Shown here one piece after another: positions 36,789 to 44,956 of a DNA stretch of 59,689 bases. Position 1 is the first letter of the stretch. Each line of letters starts with the position of its first letter. Location: assembly GCA_016932035.1 (NCBI GenBank), contig JAFGDR010000052.1:1-59689 (forward strand), written 5' to 3'. Below the pieces are notes generated by a model that made no database searches, had not been told where the DNA came from, and saw only the letters and a program-made list of their open reading frames with translations. Source of the DNA: Candidatus Cloacimonadota bacterium (lineage in GTDB: Bacteria > Cloacimonadota > Cloacimonadia > JGIOTU-2). Position numbers and translations under genes: made by a program.

Positions 36789-39700
36789 TTATTTAAGTAA
36801 GATCAATTTCTTAATGTCAGACTGATATGTATCGGTTTCTAATCGGTAGAAATAGACACCATTTGGGATGTCATTTCCGCTGTTGTCTTTACCGTTCCAT
36901 TCAAATGTATTATCACCCGCTTTTGGATTATCGATGTCATAAGATGAGACAAGCTGTCCAAGCAGGTTATAAACCCTGAGCTGAGGATTTTGTATCTGTG
37001 TATTTGGAAGTCCAAAGGAAATCGTTGTCTGGTTTGCTACAGGATTTGGGAAGTTCTGTGTGATGAAGAAGTCATGATTCTGCGGATTGCTTCCAACGCC
37101 TGTCTTTTGCGTACAGTCAACTGAACCTGTTCTTGCCAGGTCATAACGATAGATGCCGCACAGGAGATCGCCTTCGCCATACGGGGTCTTATAATCGATG
37201 ATCCACATGCCTGCACTTGTACCGAAAGCGATATCATAATCACCGTCATTATCGAAATCAGCTATTTGCGGTGAGGATTTAATATCATAATCAACATAGA
37301 TCGGGAATTCTGCTAATGCATTGCCATTCATATCTAAACCGTATAAATACTTGTCATTGCATCCGAAGATGATATCATACACACCGTTTCCGTCGATATC
37401 ACCGACTGCTGGTGTGGATTCGACATCACCGGGAAGATCGTAGGGAAATCCCGCAAGAGTATTACCGTTCCAGTCCAGGACATAGAGTTTATCACTGTTT
37501 GAACCGACAATAATGACAAGGTCGTTGATAACATTCGAATTTGTTGGATTGATAACAACAGGAGAGGTGCGGATATCACCGGAAAGAGGAAATTCATCGA
37601 TAATCGTACCTTCGTTATCTAATTTGGTAAGGGTACCATCAGCAGCACCAACAAGTATGTAATAATCATCAATGAACTTCACGATCGTTGCAGATCCGTG
37701 AGGTGCAGCAGAGAGAGTTGCCTGCCAGGCAATCACGCCTGTTTCGTCTATACAATAGAGCACACCATCATTACAGGGGATCAGCATCTCTTTGATGCCG
37801 TCACCGTTGAGATCTTCAACTGCAGCACCAACACCGCTGTACATAAAGTTCGGAAGCGTGATCGGGAAGTTCGGGTAGATCGTACCCGTTTGATCGACAA
37901 CATAGAGATTTTTTGTAATCGTCTGTACAATTATCTCTTTGACGCCATCACCTGTGAGGTCGGTTACAACTGGGGTGCAGAGAATATTACTGTCCGTTGT
38001 ATAATCCAAAACAACACTACCATCAGGATCAAGACCGATAATTTTATTTGCACGTGAGGCAGCAATAATTTCTAAGTCATCGTCAGCATCGATATTTGCA
38101 ACGGCAACTGAGCCGTAAATCTGATTGGTCGTATTATAAGGGAATCCGCCTTGTTCTGTTCCGCTCATATTATACAGGTGTACTTCTCCATTTTTATCCC
38201 CACAGGCAAGCTCGAGTTCGTTATCAGCATTGTCAAGGTCTGCGACTGCAGGTGAACCGGGAACTCCATTTGTTATCAAAACAGGCCAGCCAGCGAGATC
38301 GAGTGTAACATCTATATCAAATTCAAGGTCTGCGTAGTAGCCACTATTACTTGTTACATGGAGGTTAAAAGGTATGGAGCAAACGCCGATACCTTCGTCA
38401 AATTCAATCACAAAAGGATCCAGAAGATTAAGCTGTGATGAACCCGCAGGAATATCGTTGTAAGTTCCGGTTGGATCCGTAATTGTTGCACGGGGATCGG
38501 TGGTTTCCAGGGTAGCAACAACGCTTGTTGCAGTAGAGAAACTCTGTCTGTTGGTCAGGCGCACACGAACCTGTGCGGTTTCACCTGGATTGACTTTTCC
38601 ATCTCCATCTCCTGAAAGTTCGGACACGAACATTTCATCAAATTCAATAAACGGGTAAATACCACCCTGTATATTCATAACTGCATTATCAACCGTCGTG
38701 AAACCGGCAGGCATTCCACTTGGGAGCGAGTACCAGCCATTGTATGAACCAGCCCATCCGAAATTGAGATGGTAGGTTTCTTCACTAGTATTATATCCAT
38801 CAACATTGATGGCATGTCCACCAGCACCGGTGATTCCCATTTCACATGGTCTTGCATTCATCATATCCTGCTGCATCACGGTATAAAAATTCGGGTGTGA
38901 TGAATAATAATGTGTTGCTGAATCAAATCCGAATCGTGTCAGAAGTTCATTACGAACATCAGAGCAATATGCTCCTGAACCATCTGAGGAGTATTTCATC
39001 TCTACGGAGAAACCGCAGGCAACGGAAATAACGGCTTTCATCTGGTTGTCGAGAGGGGTATTCGTCTGATAGAATGTACGGAGCTGGTCGAGGAGGAGAT
39101 TCAATTCCGAGAATGAGGGGAAATCAAGAGAGTTATGGTCATTATCAATATAGATATAGGGAGTTGTATAATTGGACACATAATCATCGCTGTCATCAAA
39201 GGAAGCACTGCCGATATATCGGTGATAATCAACGATCATTGACATTGCTGTGGCAACACATCCGACTACCGATCTTCCACCATTTTGGGGATCGAGCGGA
39301 CAATATACATTCCATGGATAGCCCTGATCATAAAGCTGTTCTATCCAGCCGCCGGTGGATGTTGTACCTGTTGGCGGGTAAATATCTCTATCCTTTGCTT
39401 TTGAAATGAAATATTCCACATCTTGGTTTTCGTATTTCTTCCATAGCATGTTATTCTGAGAGAGAATATCTGATGATGTGAAAGGAATTGCTTCATTACG
39501 AAGGGAAAGGTCTTGAGTAACATAGTGTTGCCCGATCGTCCATTCCCCTTCTTCGGGCACTTCGTAATTATGGATGAAAGAATAACCAAGAATCGGGACA
39601 ATATCAGTATCAGTTGTTACAATTATAAAACCCTGGGGATCAAGATGAAAAACATATGCAAGTACCGCGTTATCATCTCCCTTAAGTTCATAAAAATTAT

Positions 39701-39842
39701 TAATAATAAAATCGCTTTTACTTTCTACCTGCAATTTCGTTCGTGCTGTTTGTTCTGCCAGGTTATATGATACCGGCACTGCTGATAAAGCAACAGCGAA
39801 AAGCAGCAGGAAAGCACAAGTCACAAAAAATCTTTTTTTCAT
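36789..39842 (-). CDS. Secreted C10-family (streptopain-like) cysteine protease with beta-propeller and T9SS sorting domain
   Basis: About 1017 residues. The signal peptide is followed by a propeptide-like segment, then the C10 papain-like domain. Catalytic Cys lies in VVGCVATAMSMI (about residue 195) and His in GAGGHAINVDGY (about 343). A CARDB-like beta domain (VNPGETAQVRVRLTN) comes next, then at least six VCBS/FG-GAP repeats such as VADLDNADNELELACGDKNGEVHLY and VGDIDGNGVYDIIFGCNDKYLYGL, and finally a T9SS sorting domain ending KKLILLK. It should be a secreted endopeptidase anchored or targeted by the propeller. The ATG at 39842 is preferred over one 141 bases upstream because GGAGG and the signal peptide match it. 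Confidence 0.92.
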   Translation of the reverse strand: MKKRFFVTCAFLLLFAVALSAVPVSYNLAEQTARTKLQVESKSDFIINNFYELKGDDNAVLAYVFHLDPQGFIIVTTDTDIVPILGYSFIHNYEVPEEGEWTIGQHYVTQDLSLRNEAIPFTSSDILSQNNMLWKKYENQDVEYFISKAKDRDIYPPTGTTSTGGWIEQLYDQGYPWNVYCPLDPQNGGRSVVGCVATAMSMIVDYHRYIGSASFDDSDDYVSNYTTPYIYIDNDHNSLDFPSFSELNLLLDQLRTFYQTNTPLDNQMKAVISVACGFSVEMKYSSDGSGAYCSDVRNELLTRFGFDSATHYYSSHPNFYTVMQQDMMNARPCEMGITGAGGHAINVDGYNTSEETYHLNFGWAGSYNGWYSLPSGMPAGFTTVDNAVMNIQGGIYPFIEFDEMFVSELSGDGDGKVNPGETAQVRVRLTNRQSFSTATSVVATLETTDPRATITDPTGTYNDIPAGSSQLNLLDPFVIEFDEGIGVCSIPFNLHVTSNSGYYADLEFDIDVTLDLAGWPVLITNGVPGSPAVADLDNADNELELACGDKNGEVHLYNMSGTEQGGFPYNTTNQIYGSVAVANIDADDDLEIIAASRANKIIGLDPDGSVVLDYTTDSNILCTPVVTDLTGDGVKEIIVQTITKNLYVVDQTGTIYPNFPITLPNFMYSGVGAAVEDLNGDGIKEMLIPCNDGVLYCIDETGVIAWQATLSAAPHGSATIVKFIDDYYILVGAADGTLTKLDNEGTIIDEFPLSGDIRTSPVVINPTNSNVINDLVIIVGSNSDKLYVLDWNGNTLAGFPYDLPGDVESTPAVGDIDGNGVYDIIFGCNDKYLYGLDMNGNALAEFPIYVDYDIKSSPQIADFDNDGDYDIAFGTSAGMWIIDYKTPYGEGDLLCGIYRYDLARTGSVDCTQKTGVGSNPQNHDFFITQNFPNPVANQTTISFGLPNTQIQNPQLRVYNLLGQLVSSYDIDNPKAGDNTFEWNGKDNSGNDIPNGVYFYRLETDTYQSDIKKLILLK

Positions 39843-39867
39843 TGTAGGCCTCCGTTCTTTTATATAA

Positions 39868-39895
39868 TTTATGCCGAATAGGGTATTTATGTCAA
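39868..39895 (-). promoter_or_regulatory. Putative sigma70-like promoter of the C10 protease gene
   Basis: On the minus strand TTGACA (39895-39890), 16-base spacer, CATAAA (39873-39868), 25 bases before the start codon. Confidence 0.4.
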
Positions 39896-39921
39896 TCTTT
39901 TTTGGGTTATGAACTATGCAT

Positions 39922-40182
39922 TTATGTGGTTTGATTTCGTACAAGAAGCTTATAATAATTCTGCACATCCGATTTTCCGACATTCCCTTTGGGGATTTCT
40001 GTAATCTCGCATTCGAGGATGAAACCGTAGAGTGTCATCTTGATGATGTCTCCAACCTGTACTTTTTTCGAGGGTTTCGCAGGATCGCCATTGATCAACA
40101 CGAGTCCTTTATCACATGCTTTTTTTGCAATTGATCGGTGCTTGACCATGCAGAGTTTGTCGAGCAGGACATCGATTCTCAT
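39922..40182 (-). CDS. S4-domain RNA-binding protein (HslR/RqcP-like)
   Basis: An 86-residue basic protein that is essentially one S4 domain: MRIDVLLDKLCMVKHRSIAKKACDKG, then VLINGDPAKPSKKVQVGDII. This is the architecture of Hsp15 (HslR) and RqcP, which bind the large ribosomal subunit carrying stalled peptidyl-tRNA. Which of the two it resembles functionally cannot be judged from 86 residues. It starts one base after the stop of the GH10-like gene, at the end of the xseA operon. No signal peptide is present. Confidence 0.85.
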   Translation of the reverse strand: MRIDVLLDKLCMVKHRSIAKKACDKGLVLINGDPAKPSKKVQVGDIIKMTLYGFILECEITEIPKGNVGKSDVQNYYKLLVRNQTT

Positions 40183-40183
40183 G

Positions 40184-41275
40184 CTATTTTATTGATAAGG
40201 TATCTGCAAGCTTATAGCCGTTCGCCACAAGACCACCGAAGTGGAATATCGAGATATTGTCGAATCCTGAAGCTTTCGCATACCTGATCTTGGACTGAAT
40301 CTCGGCTGAAGTATATGTTTTTTGGTCATCCCATGCACGCAGGGAGAGTGCAATTTTTGAGGAATCCAAACGCACAAGGTTCTTTTCTATCGTATTCCTG
40401 AAAGAAATGTCTGATTTCGTGTACATCATAAGGTGCACGTAGTCAAGGTCTCTAAAGGTGAGCCACTGCTCCCAGTCTTGGTAAAAACGGTATTTTGCTT
40501 CGTGATTATCCGGCTTGGCAGTAACAGCGAACTGAACATCCGGCCTGAGAAATTTGATCTTTGAACCCGTATCCCGAATAAAATCAGAGATGACCTTCTG
40601 TTTCCATTCTGTGTAATTATTCGAGTATCTCTTTTCGGTAACATCATTGATAAAGTGTTCGAGTGCTAGTGAGTTATATGAGTACTCGCTTCCGGGGTAT
40701 CGGATATAATCGAGGATAACACCGGCGATATCGTAATTTGATACAACATCGAGTATGACGTCCTGCGTATAGCGCTGGACCTCGGGGATTCCCGGGTCGA
40801 GATATGCACCTTCACCTTCTATGTGGCTGAGCATAGGATCATCGTCACTGGTTCTGCATATCCATTCCGGATGAGTGAAATACACATGATTCTCCGGTAG
40901 TTTATAGGTATAGAGAGGTGTGACAACAAATGTCGTCATCCAGGCATAGACTTTGATATTGAAATTCTTTGCGGTCTGAAGGAGAAAAGAGAGCGGATCA
41001 AAACCATCGATGGTAACAAAATAGGAGATCGGTTCTGGATTTGGAAAAGTCCTATCATAGCGATTTGGCTTGTAGAGTGCATCTCCCCGATAGCGTATTT
41101 CAGCGAAGATCGCATCAAAGTCATTGTCTGCAGCAGTTTTTACAACTTTTACTATTTTCTGGGGTGTATTGATGTCCCAAGCAGCAGCCCACAGACTTCT
41201 CATCTCTGCAGAGAGCGTAACCGATCCTGTAAGAAGGAATACAAGAATCACGATAAAAAATCTACGTCTGATCAT
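40184..41275 (-). CDS. Exported glycoside hydrolase family 10-like (GHL10/DUF187-type) protein
   Basis: A 363-residue exported protein. After the signal peptide (MIRRRFFIVILVFLLTGSVTLSA) the sequence shows the TIM-barrel family pattern EMRSLWAAAWDINTPQKI, then ADNDFDAIFAEIRYRGDALY, KVYAWMTTFV, YLDPGIPEVQRYTQDVILDVVSNYDIAGVILDYIRYPG and FRDLDYVHLMMYT. The R(Y/F)RGDA and LDYIRYP motifs are the family hallmarks. Substrates of this family are mostly unproven; envelope glycans are plausible. The ATG at 41275 overlaps the xseA stop by 14 bases. Longer frames beginning at 41362 would lie inside xseA and lack the clean signal peptide. Confidence 0.83.
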   Translation of the reverse strand: MIRRRFFIVILVFLLTGSVTLSAEMRSLWAAAWDINTPQKIVKVVKTAADNDFDAIFAEIRYRGDALYKPNRYDRTFPNPEPISYFVTIDGFDPLSFLLQTAKNFNIKVYAWMTTFVVTPLYTYKLPENHVYFTHPEWICRTSDDDPMLSHIEGEGAYLDPGIPEVQRYTQDVILDVVSNYDIAGVILDYIRYPGSEYSYNSLALEHFINDVTEKRYSNNYTEWKQKVISDFIRDTGSKIKFLRPDVQFAVTAKPDNHEAKYRFYQDWEQWLTFRDLDYVHLMMYTKSDISFRNTIEKNLVRLDSSKIALSLRAWDDQKTYTSAEIQSKIRYAKASGFDNISIFHFGGLVANGYKLADTLSIK

Positions 41276-42659
41276 TGTCCGGATTTTCATGAACCTCTGT
41301 GACCGAGCTGACGCATGTGCCGTCGTAGAAGTGGATTTCCAGCCGGTCATTGACAGCCACATTTTTGATGGTATTCAGGATACGCTTCCCTTTTTTCGTC
41401 AATGTATAGCCGCTTTTTAATATTTTTAGAGGATTGAGTTCCTCGCATTTTGCACTCAAGTCGATGAAGCGATCATGTGCTTTTATATATATTTCATTCA
41501 TCGAATAACGAAGTGTATGATCGAGATCAACAAGGAGCTTATTGTTCATGTCAATGCATGAGTTTTTCAGCGATTGCAGGAATTTGATCTTCATCTCTTC
41601 GAGTTCAAACCGAATGTCAACAAGATAGCCAAGGGAATCCTTCAACCGCAAATTCAGATCATCGAGCTGCTGGGAATAATTCAAGAGAACATTTTCGGGA
41701 TGCCTTCGTTCAAGACGATATGAGAGCTCCCTGCATTGGATCGAGTACTCATGCAGTCTTTCATAAAGAAAGTTTTGCATCCTGTCTGCATACGTCTTGA
41801 GATTATGTTGAAGCGCAGTCCGTTCCGGCACAACAAGTTCTGCAGCAGCAGATGGTGTCGGTGCGCGGAGGTCGGCAACAAAATCTGCGATCGTGAAATC
41901 AGTTTCATGACCGACCGCAGAAATAATGGGGATCTTCGATGCAAATATTTCCCGGGCTACGATTTCTTCATTAAAGGGCCAGAGGTCTTCGATGGAACCA
42001 CCTCCCCTTCCGATAATGATGACGTCCACTTTATTGCGCTTATTGAATTCTCGTATTCCTTCTGCGATTTCCTGTGCTGCTTCATCACCCTGTACACGTG
42101 TAGGATAGAGATATATTTCCACGGGGAATCTTCTTGAAAGCACATTCTTCATATCCTGGATCGCTGCACCGGTGGGAGAAGTTACGATCCCGATACGCGA
42201 AGGATATTCAGGGACTTTCTTTTTATGAAATTCATCGAACAGCCCTTCCTCTTCCAGTTTCTCTTTCAATTTTCTGAAAGCGATCTCGAGTTCACCGATA
42301 CCGAGGGGGCGCATCTGGTTTACATAGAGCTGGTACTGTCCGCTTCGTTCATACACCTTGATCTGCCCGTAACACATAACCTCCATACCGTTTTCCGGTT
42401 CAAAGCGGAGGTAATGATTGAACTGGCGAAAGAAGACACATAATAGACTGCTGCTCTCATCCTTGAGCGTAAAATACATGTGTCCCGAGGAATGTCTTTT
42501 ATAATTGGAAATTTCCCCTTTTATCCACAGGGGGGTGATCGTGGATTCGAGGATATTCTTTATATGTGCCGTGATCTCGGAGACAGAGAAGACATTTTCG
42601 TCAGCAAGTTGCTTGCCTTTCGGTGTATGTTCCGATGATTCAGGACCAAAGAGATTCAT
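41262..42659 (-). CDS. xseA: Exodeoxyribonuclease VII large subunit
   Basis: A 465-residue cytoplasmic subunit of exonuclease VII, which degrades single-stranded DNA. The N-terminal OB domain starts with VFSVSEITAHIKNILES and contains LWIKGEISNYKRHSSGHMYFTLKDE. The catalytic part has RIGIVTSPTGAAIQDM, then DVIIIGRGGGSIEDLWPFNEE and ISAVGHETDFTIADFVADLRAPTPSAAAE. The C-terminal coiled-coil region is of normal size. The frame is open upstream to 42800, but the ATG at 42659 gives the standard N-terminus; no strong Shine-Dalgarno is present. The small subunit gene xseB is not adjacent, unlike in many genomes. Confidence 0.95.
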   Translation of the reverse strand: MNLFGPESSEHTPKGKQLADENVFSVSEITAHIKNILESTITPLWIKGEISNYKRHSSGHMYFTLKDESSSLLCVFFRQFNHYLRFEPENGMEVMCYGQIKVYERSGQYQLYVNQMRPLGIGELEIAFRKLKEKLEEEGLFDEFHKKKVPEYPSRIGIVTSPTGAAIQDMKNVLSRRFPVEIYLYPTRVQGDEAAQEIAEGIREFNKRNKVDVIIIGRGGGSIEDLWPFNEEIVAREIFASKIPIISAVGHETDFTIADFVADLRAPTPSAAAELVVPERTALQHNLKTYADRMQNFLYERLHEYSIQCRELSYRLERRHPENVLLNYSQQLDDLNLRLKDSLGYLVDIRFELEEMKIKFLQSLKNSCIDMNNKLLVDLDHTLRYSMNEIYIKAHDRFIDLSAKCEELNPLKILKSGYTLTKKGKRILNTIKNVAVNDRLEIHFYDGTCVSSVTEVHENPDNDQT

Positions 42660-42838
42660 GTTTAGCAAAACTCGAAAATGATTATAAATTGTCAAATTTA
42701 GATGAGATTCATGCTGCGAGTAAAAGGGAAAAATATCAACTTTTTTGAGTGTTGTTGGAATAGACCGGTATTTTTTTCGATATATATATATAAACCCCAA
42801 GCGTGAAATGGTGGAAAATGAGAAAATGGATTTGTCAG

Positions 42839-42938
42839 ACTGGACTTCATGATCCCGAAAAGGGAATGTGGTTCAGGCTGAAGGAACAATGATAGTTCGT
42901 GTTGAATTCCATCAGCTAAATAGCTGATGAAGTCCAGT
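42839..42938. other. Structured intergenic element: 12-bp inverted repeat enclosing smaller hairpins (gene-free stretch 42660-43014)
   Basis: The 355 bases between divergent xseA and mnmA hold no gene. ACTGGACTTCAT (42839-42850) and ATGAAGTCCAGT (42927-42938) are perfect inverted repeats about 76 bases apart. Inside lie TCCC-GAAAA-GGGA (42853-42865) and, at the 3' side, ATCAGCT-AAAT-AGCTGAT (42911-42928), which overlaps the outer arm by two bases. Competing short pairings (GTTC/GAAC) occur between them. It could be a structured RNA, a REP-like palindromic element or a small transposon remnant. No match to a known RNA class was recognised. A TATATATATATA tract lies at 42780-42791. Confidence 0.5.
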
Positions 42939-42978
42939 TCGAACATGTCAATTACCAATCGATCTCATCATTCCAAAC

Positions 42979-43008
42979 TTGACGAAAAATCGAACCCCAC
43001 AGTACCAA
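42979..43008 (+). promoter_or_regulatory. Possible promoter immediately before mnmA
   Basis: TTGACG (42979-42984), 18-base spacer, TACCAA (43003-43008). It is only six bases from the ATG and there is no good Shine-Dalgarno sequence, so if used the transcript would be nearly leaderless. Confidence 0.25.
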
Positions 43009-43014
43009 TGAAGT

Positions 43015-44085
43015 ATGGAAAAGATCGCAGTTGCAATGAGCGGTGGACTGGACAGCGCGTATGCAGCCATCAAGCTGAAAGAACAGGATTTTGATATTTT
43101 TGGCATCACCCTTCAAATGTTTTGTAAACAGCATCCAGCAGACGATCCGAATCACACGGATGAATTTAAGGAAGTACAAGCACTCTGCAAAAAAATTGGT
43201 ATTCCACACGTTCTTATCAGGGCAGAAGAGTTCTTTACCTCAACGGTCATACAAAATTTCTGCGACGAATATATTGCAGGAAGGACACCGAATCCATGCG
43301 TGCTCTGCAATAAGGAAATTAAATTCGGACTGCTCCTCGAAGAAGCGCTTGCACAGGGCGCATCCCACATAACAACTGGGCATTATGCATCCATCGAATT
43401 CGAAGAACAAACACAAAGGTTTTTACTCAAACGCGGCAGAGACCACACAAAAGATCAATCGTATTTTTTGTGGAGACTGAACCAATACCAGCTCGAACAT
43501 ACGATTTTTCCTCTTGCAGAAGAGACAAAGGAAGACATCAAAAAAAAGATCACAAATTCTAATCTAAATATTGAAGAAAAATCTGAAAGCCAGGAGATAT
43601 GCTTCGTACCTCATGATGACTATACAATGTTTTTAAAAAAACGTTTTCACGAGACAATTCATTCCGGAAACATTATCGATTCAGAAGGAAATATTCTCGG
43701 TACACATAAGGGATTTCCTTTCTACACGATCGGGCAGCGCAAAGGACTTGGCATCTCTGCGCCCCATCCGCTGTATGTGCTTGAGGTTAGACCGAAAACA
43801 AATGAGATCGTGGTTGGAGAGAGAGGTCAATTATTTCATAAAGGATTGGTCGCGAATGAATGTAATTGGATCAAATATGAGGAAGTGATGTGCCCGATAA
43901 GAGCAAAGGCAAAAGTACGCTTCAATACAACCGAAAAGCATTGCACAATTTATCCGGAAGAGCATGGAATAAAGGTTCTGTTCGATAGACCGCAAATGAG
44001 TATCACTCCCGGGCAGTCAGTGGTATTTTACGAGGGAGAATATGTGATCGGTGGTGGAATTATAGAACAAGCTATCGACGGATAA
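43015..44085 (+). CDS. mnmA: tRNA-specific 2-thiouridylase MnmA
   Basis: A 356-residue cytoplasmic enzyme that thiolates U34 of Lys, Glu and Gln tRNAs, using sulfur relayed from a cysteine desulfurase. The PP-loop is AMSGGLDSAYA (residues 7-17), the first catalytic Cys is in PNPCVLCNKEIKFG (about 95), and the second is in SQEICFVPHDDY (about 198). FYTIGQRKGLG and the C-terminal beta domain are intact. Thiolation improves recognition of Gln and Glu tRNAs by their synthetases, both encoded in this window, though they are not linked in an operon. The gene is flanked by intergenic structure on both sides. Start by ORF position; no clear ribosome-binding site. Confidence 0.95.
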   Translation: MEKIAVAMSGGLDSAYAAIKLKEQDFDIFGITLQMFCKQHPADDPNHTDEFKEVQALCKKIGIPHVLIRAEEFFTSTVIQNFCDEYIAGRTPNPCVLCNKEIKFGLLLEEALAQGASHITTGHYASIEFEEQTQRFLLKRGRDHTKDQSYFLWRLNQYQLEHTIFPLAEETKEDIKKKITNSNLNIEEKSESQEICFVPHDDYTMFLKKRFHETIHSGNIIDSEGNILGTHKGFPFYTIGQRKGLGISAPHPLYVLEVRPKTNEIVVGERGQLFHKGLVANECNWIKYEEVMCPIRAKAKVRFNTTEKHCTIYPEEHGIKVLFDRPQMSITPGQSVVFYEGEYVIGGGIIEQAIDG

Positions 44086-44099
44086 GATTACATCTTATC
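44081..44099 (+). terminator. Hairpin at the end of mnmA
   Basis: GATAAGAT/ATCTTATC form a perfect 8-bp stem with a TAC loop starting just before the mnmA stop codon. No T tract follows (AAATTTCT), so it may be a weak terminator or mRNA end-protecting structure. Confidence 0.4.
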
Positions 44100-44148
44100 A
44101 AATTTCTAAATCATAATTTCTAATAAAATGTCAAAAATTCAAATAAAT
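44099..44148. repeat. AT-rich interspersed repeat, copy B
   Basis: AAATTTCTAAAT ... CTAATAAAATGTCAAAAATTCAAAT matches, in order, the segment at 13785-13848 beside the four-helix-bundle gene. No four-helix gene is present here. The 100 bases that follow (44148-44247), starting TGTCATGCTGAGG, hold no gene and look like degenerate repetitive debris. Confidence 0.5.
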
Positions 44149-44249
44149 GTCATGCTGAGGTTACCTGTCACGGCGTAACACCTTGAAGCTGGATCGAAGC
44201 ATGTATGATCGATTACTCCAATCGACCTCGGTCAACTCGGGGAATTAAC

Positions 44250-44651
44250 CTACGAATTGACGATAAAATCCTCACCGAAAAATTTGGTTTTTATATAATT
44301 CCTAAGGGGTGTTTTAAAAATTACCCTCGTTGTGGGGAACATACAGAGTAATCCTATTGCATCGGTCAAAAATCCCGGTGTGATAAGCAGGACAGAGCCT
44401 ACAAGAATGATCGCACCATCCAATAAACGCTCTGCTGGAAATTTTCCTTGAGAGATCTCCTGTTTGATCGCTTCGATGGTGCCATGACCCTGAGTTTTTG
44501 CAAGATAGGCACCCCCTAATCCTGTTATAATAATGATCGCAATTGTGCGCCAGAACCCGATAAGAGGAGCGATCTTAACAAAAAGTACGAGCTCGATCAG
44601 CGGAACAAGCGTGAAGATCAGGAAGAGGATTAAGACAGTCTTTTTCTGCAT
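44250..44651 (-). CDS. fxsA: FxsA-family membrane protein
   Basis: A 133-residue inner-membrane protein. LFLIFTLVPLIELVLFVKIAPLIGFWRTIAIIIITGLGGAYLAKTQG is the family's N-terminal helix pair. GAIILVGSVLLITPGFLTDAIGLL with the conserved PGFLTD motif follows. FxsA is a conserved cytoplasmic-membrane protein first found as a suppressor of phage T7 exclusion by the F plasmid; its normal role is unknown. I start at the ATG at 44651, which gives the standard N-terminus. The frame is open to 44720 but that would overlap the upstream gene, whose stop lies four bases before this start. The two are probably one operon. Confidence 0.9.
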   Translation of the reverse strand: MQKKTVLILFLIFTLVPLIELVLFVKIAPLIGFWRTIAIIIITGLGGAYLAKTQGHGTIEAIKQEISQGKFPAERLLDGAIILVGSVLLITPGFLTDAIGLLCMFPTTRVIFKTPLRNYIKTKFFGEDFIVNS

Positions 44652-44655
44652 GCAG

Positions 44656-44871
44656 TTATTCGGTTTCTGTGTCCTTCTTTTTGGGTCTGATAAGAAGGGA
44701 AAGCGGAATGAGTACCGCATAGCCGAGTACGAGAAGAATCGTCCCGAAAGTGGTTGTAGAATTCACAATAATGAATCCAGCTATGATCGCTACGATCGCT
44801 GCAATAAAAAGTAAAATATTTATCTTTTCGAATTTAAAGCGTTCAACTTTATCTGCTTTCTTCTGTGCCAT
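44656..44871 (-). CDS. Small two-helix membrane protein, DUF3098-like
   Basis: A 71-residue protein with a charged N-terminus (MAQKKADKVERFKFEKIN), two hydrophobic helices (ILLFIAAIVAIIAGFIIV and TILLVLGYAVLIPLSLLI) separated by a short polar turn, and a basic tail (RPKKKDTETE). Length, topology and the FEKIN start resemble the DUF3098 family of FCB-group bacteria, whose function is unknown. AAGGAG lies just before the ATG. It overlaps no other real gene and precedes fxsA closely. Confidence 0.68.
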   Translation of the reverse strand: MAQKKADKVERFKFEKINILLFIAAIVAIIAGFIIVNSTTTFGTILLVLGYAVLIPLSLLIRPKKKDTETE

Positions 44872-44956
44872 GTAAACTCCTTTTGAATAAATATAGGTAA
44901 AAAGTCATAAGCACCAATTTTTTTGTCCAATGATATTGGTTATGACCACATGTTGA

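Noticed and set aside
42934-42946. GTTCGAAC-like tRNA T-arm signal next to the inverted repeat
   Set aside because: No acceptor stem, D-arm or anticodon arm can be placed around it; the octamer is simply a palindrome.
42698-42958. 86-codon minus-strand frame upstream of xseA
   Set aside because: It runs through the inverted-repeat element and the TA tract, has no ribosome-binding site, and its codon use is unlike real genes nearby.
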